From Lachnospiraceae bacterium UBA1066 (lineage in GTDB: Bacteria; Bacillota; Clostridia; Lachnospirales; Lachnospiraceae), in assembly GCA_002316215.1 (NCBI GenBank), contig DCDB01000329.1, positions 1-5,131 on the forward strand: a DNA stretch of 5,131 bases, given 5' to 3'. Below the pieces are notes generated by a model. That model was not told where the DNA came from, ran no database searches, and saw only the letters and a program-made list of their open reading frames with translations. Positions 1 through 5,131 of this stretch are shown here, piece after piece. Numbering within the stretch: position 1 is the stretch's first letter; the number at the start of each line of letters is the position of its first letter. The position numbers and the translations under genes were made by a program.

Positions 1-105
1 GAGTACGGCGTTTCCGCCGAGCGCATCCGGCAGATCGAGGCGAAAGCTTTACGAAAGCTCCGCCATCCGAGCCGCAGCCGTAAATTAAAGGATTATCTTG
101 ACTGA
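1..105 (+). CDS. rpoD: Primary sigma factor (RpoD/SigA), C-terminal end only
   Basis: Reading frame 1 is open from the first base and gives 34 residues before TGA at 103-105. They include ERIRQIEAKALRKLRHPSR and end in KLKDYLD. This is the near-invariant region 4.2 helix-turn-helix and C-terminal tail of the housekeeping sigma-70 factor, the part that contacts the -35 promoter element and the beta flap. Alternative sigma factors lack this exact HPSRSRKL-DYL tail, so the housekeeping factor is a firm call. The gene is cut by the left window edge, so its start and other regions cannot be judged. Its stop overlaps the start of the next gene by one base (TGATG). In Bacillota the gene usually lies after dnaG, which would be expected just outside the window; that is inference. 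Confidence 0.96.
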   Translation, partial: EYGVSAERIRQIEAKALRKLRHPSRSRKLKDYLD

Positions 106-893
106 TGAAATTATCTGACCGTTTAAGGGCCGCAGCCGATCTCGTCCGGAAAGGAAATTCCGTGACGGATATCGGATGCGACCATGGTTTTCTTTCTATC
201 TGCCTGGTCAGTGAGTCAAGAGCTCCCTTTGCCGTAGCGGCAGATTTAAGGGAGGGACCGCTTCTTAGGGCCAGAAGCCATATTGAAGAGGCAGGACTTA
301 AGAATAAAATTACGACTGTCCTGTGCGACGGAGTGCCGAAAAATATAGAAACCCTTCTGTCTTCGGGATGGAAAAGGGAAGAGAAAAGCTCAGGCGCCGG
401 AAAGATACATCGTAATACACTGGTCCTGACCGGCATGGGCGGTTTTCTAATCCTGAAAATCCTTCAGGACGCAGGAGAACTCTTATGTAATTTTTCTGAA
501 TTGATACTTTCGCCGCAGTCAGATGAGGCTGCCGTACGCAGGTATATCTGCGCAAATGGTTTTCTCATTGAAGACGAGAAAATGATACTTGAGGACGGTA
601 AGTATTACGTCATGATACAGGCGGCTGCGGGAACACGCGCTGCAAAGGCGGAGCGTGCAGAAAACAAAGGGGGGACTGTAAAAGTCCTGACCCGGGCGGA
701 AGAGGTTTATGGGCCTGTGCTTTTAAGAAAGAAGGATGCAGTTCTATACCGCTTTCTTGTGAAGCGCAGGGGAATCCTTTCTGATATTGATCAAAAGCTT
801 GAAGCGGCGGGATATCTGAAGGAGAGCAGGCGCAGGCAGGAGATTTCCGAAGAAATGATGACGCTTGAGGAGGCAGCGGCGCACTTTTCTTAA
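105..893 (+). CDS. trmK: tRNA (adenine(22)-N(1))-methyltransferase, TrmK family
   Basis: Encodes 262 residues, close to the usual TrmK length (about 230-260). The family is a cytosolic class I SAM-dependent methyltransferase that puts m1A at position 22 of tRNAs. The Rossmann motif I is DIGCDHG (residues 22-28), followed by an acidic strand-2 end near AADLREGP (45-52) and CDG (74-76). The family signature TGMGG is at 109-113, and the post-strand catalytic-loop region reads ILSPQSD (134-140). A C-terminal helical, charged segment (about 195-262) begins with the VYGPVLL..K..V pattern also seen in B. subtilis TrmK (YqfN), and probably forms the coiled-coil arm. Position directly after rpoD and before a Nif3 gene matches B. 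subtilis synteny. The ATG overlaps the rpoD stop by one base. AAAGGA at 87-92 is a weak, somewhat distant ribosome site, so coupling is likely. Residues 90-103 are a charged loop that looks inserted relative to B. subtilis. The family call is strong; exact site specificity is inferred from the family. Confidence 0.92.
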   Translation: MKLSDRLRAAADLVRKGNSVTDIGCDHGFLSICLVSESRAPFAVAADLREGPLLRARSHIEEAGLKNKITTVLCDGVPKNIETLLSSGWKREEKSSGAGKIHRNTLVLTGMGGFLILKILQDAGELLCNFSELILSPQSDEAAVRRYICANGFLIEDEKMILEDGKYYVMIQAAAGTRAAKAERAENKGGTVKVLTRAEEVYGPVLLRKKDAVLYRFLVKRRGILSDIDQKLEAAGYLKESRRRQEISEEMMTLEEAAAHFS

Positions 894-920
894 AAAGACG
901 TTTGAGCTTTGAAGTACTGC

Positions 921-926
921 GGAGGA
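921..926 (+). promoter_or_regulatory. Ribosome binding site that fixes the Nif3-family start
   Basis: GGAGGA lies four bases before the ATG at 930. The frame is also open upstream to a TTG at 909, but that TTG would place this strong Shine-Dalgarno sequence inside the coding region and add seven residues with no family match. ATG 930 gives an N-terminus (MKLREIMDKL) that looks like other family members. The spacing is slightly short but acceptable. Confidence 0.75.
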
Positions 927-929
927 AAA

Positions 930-1718
930 ATGAAACTAAGAGAAATCATGGATAAACTGGATGGAGACTTCCCGATTGCTTATGCTGTGGACTGGGATAA
1001 TACCGGCCTTCTTACAGGTGATGAAAATGCAGACATAAAAAAGGTATATATTGCGCTGGATGTAACGGAAGAAACGGCAGAAGGAGCGGCAAAGGCCGGT
1101 GCCGATCTTATGGTTACGCATCATCCGCTCCTGTTTCATCCGCTGAAGTCTGTGAATGAGCAGGATCCTGTCGGCAGATGTGTCCGGCGGCTTATCGGAA
1201 ACGGAATAAATTATTATGCCATGCATACGAATTTCGATATCGTAAAGATGGCGGATTTAAATGCTGACGACCTTAAGATCGAGAATCCTGAAATCCTGGA
1301 AGAAGTTTTTACGGATCAGGAAGGAAAATTGCGCGGTTTCGGAAGAATCGGAAATCTTCGGGAAAAACTTACGCTGCATGATTTTGCCCAGGCTGTTAAT
1401 TCCGCCATGCTTCTTCCGGCCGTTCGCGTTTACGGCAATCCGGACCAAATGATCGCAAGGGCGGCTGTCAGCTCGGGATCCGGAAAAAGTTCGATTCCTT
1501 CGGCTATAAAAAAAGGAGCGGATGTCCTTGTGACCGGAGATATTGACTATCATACGGCTCTGGACGCCTGTGCGGCGGGACTTTCCCTGATTGATGCAGG
1601 ACATTACGGGACGGAATTTATTTTTATTTCCTATATGAAAAAATATTTTGAAAGGACGCTGCCGGAGCTTTCTGTTGAAACCCAGGCCATCAGGCAGCCG
1701 TATACGGTCATCACATGA
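930..1718 (+). CDS. Nif3-like dinuclear metal center protein (YqfO/YbgI family)
   Basis: Encodes 262 residues from ATG 930. Family hallmarks appear in order: the N-terminal DWDNTGLLTGD (21-31); VTHHPLLF (62-69) with the metal-binding His64/His65; YAMHTNFD (96-103) with the likely ligand Asp103; and the C-terminal TGDIDYHTALDA (202-213) followed by IDAGHYGTE (221-229), giving His225 and Glu229. Known structures are hexameric rings with a two-metal site per subunit. Some members are annotated as GTP cyclohydrolase 1 type 2, but the biochemical role is poorly settled, so I avoid an enzyme name. The length matches the short form (E. coli YbgI, about 247). The roughly 100-residue PII/CutA-like insertion of B. 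subtilis YqfO is absent. The protein is probably cytosolic. It follows trmK by 36 bases, and its TGA overlaps the next start as ATGA, so the two downstream products are probably translated from one message. The alternative upstream TTG start at 909 is disfavoured by the ribosome site. Confidence 0.92.
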   Translation: MKLREIMDKLDGDFPIAYAVDWDNTGLLTGDENADIKKVYIALDVTEETAEGAAKAGADLMVTHHPLLFHPLKSVNEQDPVGRCVRRLIGNGINYYAMHTNFDIVKMADLNADDLKIENPEILEEVFTDQEGKLRGFGRIGNLREKLTLHDFAQAVNSAMLLPAVRVYGNPDQMIARAAVSSGSGKSSIPSAIKKGADVLVTGDIDYHTALDACAAGLSLIDAGHYGTEFIFISYMKKYFERTLPELSVETQAIRQPYTVIT

Positions 1719-3367
1719 AGATTACGGTTGACGGTAAAATTTATGAATATGCGGCAGGAACTCTTTTGGGGGATATTGCCGCGGACTTTGAAAAGGAAAG
1801 CGCGCATGACATTGTGCTTGTCACAGTCGACGGAAAGCTGCGCGAGCTGCATCACAGGCAGGAGCATGACGCGGAAATAAAATTTGTGACGACAGCCTGC
1901 AATATTGGAAACAGTACTTATAAAAGAAGCTGTTCCATGCTTTTTCTGGCAGCTGCGTACCATATCGCAGGGCATGAAAACATCCGGAAAGCGGTTCTTC
2001 ATTTTACGATTGATGACGGTTTTTATTATACTATTGACGGGAATGTCAGAGTAAATGAAGACTTCATGAGAGCAGTTGAGGCGGAGATGCACCGTCTCGT
2101 GGATACAAACTGCCCAATCGGAAAAAGAAATTTGCCGACGGACGAAGCCAGGAAGCTTTTTCACCGCTATGGCATGTACGATAAGGAAAAGCTTTTCCGC
2201 ACCCGTCTTTCCTCAAGCGTTAATATTTATACGCTGGACGGTTTTGAAGACTATAATTATGGTTTTATGACATCGAAAACAGGCTACCTTCGCTATTTCA
2301 AGCTGTTCCTTTATCAGGGCGGTATTGTCCTTAAGATGCCGTCGGCGGATAAACCGGAAGAAGTAGAAGATTTCCATCCGCTGGACAATCTGTTCAGAAC
2401 CCAGATTATGGGGGAAGAATGGGCAGAGGATCTTAAAATCGACACAGTAGGCGCTTTGAATGAAGAAGTCATCAATGCCAATACGCGTCAGACCATACTG
2501 ATTTCAGAGGCTGTTCAGGAGAGCAGAATTGCTTCTATTGCCGAAGAAATATGTGCTGGTAAGGGAGTAAAATTTGTTATGGTTGCAGGTCCTTCCTCTT
2601 CAGGAAAGACGACCTTTTCACAGAGGCTCTGCGTTCAGCTTTCGGCACACGGCCTGCGTCCGCATTACGTCGGAGTCGATAATTATTTCCTTGACCGGAC
2701 GCTTACGCCGCTGGATAAGAACGGACAGAGAAATTTTGAATGCCTCGAGGCATTAGATGTAAAAAAGTTCAACGAGGACATGACAGCACTGCTAAATGGT
2801 GATACAATAAAAACACCCAGTTATGATTTTATAGAAGGAAAACGTGTTTACAACGGAGAAAAACTGACGCTTCCCGAAGGGGAAATTCTGGTTATTGAAG
2901 GAATTCACTGCCTGAATGATAAACTCAGTTACTCTCTCCCGCGGAAAAGTAAGTTTAAGATATACATCAGCGCCCTGACTCAGCTTAACATCGATGAACA
3001 TAACCGGATCCCGACGACCGACGGCCGGCTGATCCGGAGAATTGTAAGGGATTACCGCACACGCGGCTATTCAGCGGCAAATACCCTGTCGATGTGGAAC
3101 TCTGTCCGGCGCGGAGAAGAAGAGAATATTTTCCCGTATCAGGAGACGGCGGATGTCTTTTTTAATTCCGCTCTTCTCTATGAACTGGCTGTTCTCAAGC
3201 TGTATGCCCAGCCCCTCCTTTTTCAGGTTCCGCAGGAGCATCCGCAGTATGAAGAAGCCAAACGTCTTTTGAAATTCCTGGATTATTTTATAGGTGTGCC
3301 GTCGGATGATGTACCGCACAATTCTATTCTTCGTGAGTTCGTCGGAGGTGGCTGCTTCCGATTGTAA
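1715..3367 (+). CDS. Nucleoside (uridine-type) kinase with N-terminal TGS and ThrRS-like domains
   Basis: Encodes 550 residues. Residues 1-60 resemble a TGS domain. Residues about 65-215 resemble the second additional domain of threonyl-tRNA synthetase: DGFYYTID (101-108), PIGKRNLPTDEARKLF (134-149) and a YTLDGFEDYNYGFM stretch followed by RYFKLF. The catalytic part, about 285-500, is a uridine kinase/phosphoribulokinase-type P-loop domain. It has Walker A GPSSSGKTT (292-300), DNYFLDR (322-328), YDF (370-372), the Walker B-like VIEGIH (393-398) and an Arg-rich lid RLIRRIVRDYRTRG (438-451). The family phosphorylates nucleosides, typically uridine/cytidine, with ATP or GTP in pyrimidine salvage; the exact substrate of the TGS-bearing form is not evident here. 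The ATG overlaps the Nif3 stop (ATGA), and no Shine-Dalgarno is visible upstream, so translation is probably coupled. The four ThrRS editing-site metal ligands appear replaced (Arg71, Met75, Asn181, Met185), which argues against tRNA deacylation. It is not a ThrRS fragment, because the aminoacylation core is absent. Confidence 0.88.
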   Translation: MKITVDGKIYEYAAGTLLGDIAADFEKESAHDIVLVTVDGKLRELHHRQEHDAEIKFVTTACNIGNSTYKRSCSMLFLAAAYHIAGHENIRKAVLHFTIDDGFYYTIDGNVRVNEDFMRAVEAEMHRLVDTNCPIGKRNLPTDEARKLFHRYGMYDKEKLFRTRLSSSVNIYTLDGFEDYNYGFMTSKTGYLRYFKLFLYQGGIVLKMPSADKPEEVEDFHPLDNLFRTQIMGEEWAEDLKIDTVGALNEEVINANTRQTILISEAVQESRIASIAEEICAGKGVKFVMVAGPSSSGKTTFSQRLCVQLSAHGLRPHYVGVDNYFLDRTLTPLDKNGQRNFECLEALDVKKFNEDMTALLNGDTIKTPSYDFIEGKRVYNGEKLTLPEGEILVIEGIHCLNDKLSYSLPRKSKFKIYISALTQLNIDEHNRIPTTDGRLIRRIVRDYRTRGYSAANTLSMWNSVRRGEEENIFPYQETADVFFNSALLYELAVLKLYAQPLLFQVPQEHPQYEEAKRLLKFLDYFIGVPSDDVPHNSILREFVGGGCFRL

Positions 3368-3384
3368 CCAAAAAACTTCTTTAT

Positions 3385-3390
3385 GGAGGG
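3385..3390 (+). promoter_or_regulatory. Ribosome binding site of the PTS permease gene
   Basis: GGAGGG stands eight bases before the ATG at 3399, an ideal spacing. Another ATG at 3391 lies too close to it and meets a stop after two codons (ATG GAA AAA TGA), so 3399 is the start. This strong site contrasts with the kinase gene upstream, which has none visible. Confidence 0.82.
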
Positions 3391-3398
3391 ATGGAAAA

Positions 3399-5131
3399 AT
3401 GAAAGACAAGGCATTTGCGGTGTTTCAAAGGATAGGAAGGTCATTTATGCTTCCTATCGCGCTACTACCGGTCGCCGGGCTTCTGCTCGGTCTCGGTTCG
3501 TCCTTTACCAACGATTCCATGATTGCGGCGTATCATTTAAGCGGAATCTTAAGTAAAGGCAACTTCCTTTATACGCTTTTAACCGTCATGAAGGATGCAG
3601 GCAATGCAGTTTTCAGCAATCTGCCGTTCCTGTTCGCAGTCGGATGCGCAATAGGCATGGCAAAAAATGAAAAGGCCGTTGCGGCACTGGCGGCTTCCAT
3701 CGCGTTTATCATCATGCATACATCAATCGCCACCATGCTTCAGCTGGCGGGCAAAGTAACTGTTACGGATGACGGCGGCTTTACTTCCACTCTTATGAGC
3801 GGGCAGGTTGCTGCGTCTCTCGGCATTCCTTCTCTTCAGATGGGTGTCTTCGGAGGTATTATCGTAGGCCTGGGGGTTGCTTCGCTGCATAACAGATTCT
3901 ACAAACAGGAACTTCCGGCTGCTCTTTCTTTCTTCGCCGGCACACGTTTTGTACCGATCATCAGCTCCATCGTTTTCCTGTTTGTCGGTATTGTGATGTA
4001 CTTTGTATGGCCATGGATTCAGGTCGGTATCTCTCAGATCGGTCTTCTTGTAAAGAGTTCAGGATATATCGGGACGCTGATTTACGGCTTTATTGAAAGA
4101 GCACTCATTCCTTTCGGCCTGCATCATGTTTTCTACCTTCCTTTCTGGCAGACAGAACTCGGCGGCACAATGACGATCGCCGGCAAGGCTGTCAGCGGCG
4201 CTCAGAACATTTTCTTTGCACAGCTGGCTGATTCATCGACAACTTCTTTCACTGTTGAAGCGACAAGGTTCATGTCCGGAAAATTCCCGTTCATGATCTT
4301 CGGTCTCCCGGGCGCAGCCCTTGCTATGTACCGTCAGGCACTTCCGGCGAAGAAAAAGGTTGCCGGCAGCCTTCTTATTTCAGCAGCTTTCACGGCTATG
4401 CTGACAGGCATTACGGAGCCGATCGAATTCACATTCCTTTTCGTTTCTCCGGCTCTTTACCTTGTACACTGCGTATTCGCAGGCTGCTCCTATATGATCA
4501 TGCATATGCTGAATGTCGGTGTCGGCATGACTTTCTCAGGCGGCATTATTGACCTTCTTCTTTTTGGTATTCTTCAGGGCGCCGCAAAGACACGGTGGTA
4601 CTGGATCCCGATTGTCGGTGTCGGATACTTCTTCCTTTATTATTCTGTCTTTACTTTCGCCATCAAGAAATTTGACCTCAAGACACCCGGACGCGAAGAT
4701 GACGATTCTGAAGTTAAGCTTTATTCGAGAGCGGATGTTGATAAGAAGACCGGCCGCAATACGTCCATCGGTTCCGGATCCTCTTCAGATTCCGCTGCTG
4801 CGGCTCCCGGATACGATGAGCTTTCTGCAGCCATTATGATGGGTCTTGGCGGAAAAGCCAATATCAGTGATGTTGACTGCTGCGCTACAAGGCTTCGTAC
4901 GACGGTCTTTGATTCCAACAAGGTTTCTGATGCAGCTCTTAAGGCAACCGGAGCTTCCGGCGTTATCCACAAGGGCACAGGAGTCCAGGTTATATACGGA
5001 CCGCGTGTCACAGTTATTAAATCCAATCTGGAAGAATTCCTCCAGAGCCCGGCTGCGGCAGCTGTTGAAGCTCAGGCAGCGGCGGCTCCTGCACCGGCGG
5101 CAGCACAGGCACCTGAAAAGACTGAGGCAAA
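3399..5131 (+). CDS. PTS sugar transporter, EIICB of the glucose/maltose family (3' end cut)
   Basis: The frame is open from ATG 3399 to the window edge, giving 577 codons without a stop. The protein is a membrane permease that imports a hexose or alpha-glucoside while phosphorylating it. The EIIC domain (about 1-425) starts with the typical FQRIGRSFMLPIALLPVAG, has multiple hydrophobic spans, and carries GTRFVPIISS (181-190), the substrate-site loop IPFGLHH (237-243), ATRF.....PFMIFGLPGAALAMY (288-311) and the diagnostic GITEPIEF (337-344). LKTPGRED (427-434) joins it through a Ser/Ala-rich linker to EIIB (about 470-550). There, DCCATRLR holds the phosphorylatable Cys495, followed by GVIHKGTGVQVIYG (521-534). 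From 549 an Ala/Pro-rich linker suggests a fused EIIA beyond the edge. Segments such as VSGAQNIFFAQL and EATRF resemble MalX/MalT-type maltose permeases more than E. coli PtsG, but the substrate (glucose, maltose or related) is uncertain. It starts 31 bases after the kinase gene. Its codon choice favours TTC for Phe, unlike the upstream genes. Confidence 0.93.
   Translation, partial: MKDKAFAVFQRIGRSFMLPIALLPVAGLLLGLGSSFTNDSMIAAYHLSGILSKGNFLYTLLTVMKDAGNAVFSNLPFLFAVGCAIGMAKNEKAVAALAASIAFIIMHTSIATMLQLAGKVTVTDDGGFTSTLMSGQVAASLGIPSLQMGVFGGIIVGLGVASLHNRFYKQELPAALSFFAGTRFVPIISSIVFLFVGIVMYFVWPWIQVGISQIGLLVKSSGYIGTLIYGFIERALIPFGLHHVFYLPFWQTELGGTMTIAGKAVSGAQNIFFAQLADSSTTSFTVEATRFMSGKFPFMIFGLPGAALAMYRQALPAKKKVAGSLLISAAFTAMLTGITEPIEFTFLFVSPALYLVHCVFAGCSYMIMHMLNVGVGMTFSGGIIDLLLFGILQGAAKTRWYWIPIVGVGYFFLYYSVFTFAIKKFDLKTPGREDDDSEVKLYSRADVDKKTGRNTSIGSGSSSDSAAAAPGYDELSAAIMMGLGGKANISDVDCCATRLRTTVFDSNKVSDAALKATGASGVIHKGTGVQVIYGPRVTVIKSNLEEFLQSPAAAAVEAQAAAAPAPAAAQAPEKTEA

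Noticed and set aside
909..929. Upstream TTG start for the Nif3-family gene.
   Set aside because: It has no ribosome site of its own and would put the GGAGGA site inside the coding region; ATG 930 fits the family better.
1467..1500. GSGKSS-like stretch in the Nif3 protein that resembles a P-loop.
   Set aside because: It is the family's usual Gly/Ser-rich turn before the C-terminal half, and lacks the hydrophobic strand and spacing of a Walker A motif.
1631..2164. 177-residue minus-strand open frame across the Nif3/kinase junction.
   Set aside because: It lies opposite two well-supported genes, has no family resemblance and is a frame shadow.
3269..3294. Possible promoter for the PTS gene: TTGAAA followed by TATAGG inside the kinase gene.
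   Set aside because: The spacer is only 14 bases and the -10 match is weak; such pairs arise by chance in AT-rich codons.
3368..3398. Transcription terminator or antiterminator hairpin between kinase and PTS genes.
   Set aside because: The 31-base gap contains an A-run and the ribosome site but no inverted repeat followed by a T-run.
4721..5026. 101-residue open frame on the minus strand opposite the EIIB region.
   Set aside because: It mirrors the coding frame of a convincing EIIB domain and shows no recognisable domain or ribosome site.

Overview
The window reads as part of a chromosome from a member of the Bacillota, probably a clostridial (Lachnospiraceae-like) bacterium. The evidence is the gene order: the 3' end of a primary sigma factor gene, then trmK, then a Nif3/YqfO-family gene. 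This arrangement is known downstream of dnaG-rpoD/sigA in many Bacillota. A TGS-containing nucleoside (uridine-type) kinase comes next, which as I recall is frequent in clostridia. Base composition is moderate and start sites carry GGAGG-type ribosome binding sites. The family-level assignment is inference.

Layout: all five genes are on the + strand and tightly packed. (1) 1-105 is the last 34 codons of rpoD/sigA. (2) 105-893 is trmK, a tRNA m1A22 methyltransferase, which shares one base with the sigma gene. (3) 930-1718 is a Nif3-like dinuclear-metal protein, started at an internal ATG with a GGAGGA site. (4) 1715-3367 is a 550-residue fusion of a TGS domain, a ThrRS-type second-additional-domain-like region and a P-loop nucleoside kinase. 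It overlaps the Nif3 gene by ATGA. (5) 3399 to the window edge is a large PTS sugar permease, EIIC-EIIB, of the glucose/maltose family. It is open at the right edge in an Ala/Pro-rich linker that probably leads to a fused EIIA. No intergenic gap exceeds 36 bases.

Genes 1-4 look like one co-transcribed housekeeping unit joining transcription initiation, tRNA modification and nucleotide metabolism, with translational coupling at two overlaps. The PTS gene follows only 31 bases after the kinase, with no room for an ordinary terminator plus promoter. It is either read through from the operon or driven from a promoter inside the kinase gene. Its codon choice differs visibly from its neighbours and suggests stronger expression.

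I found no RNA gene, mobile element, CRISPR array, attachment site or clearly new system. The most thought-provoking element is the kinase. Its ThrRS-editing-like region keeps the fold signature but lacks all four residues (His, His, Cys, His) that form the metal-binding/editing site in true ThrRS.
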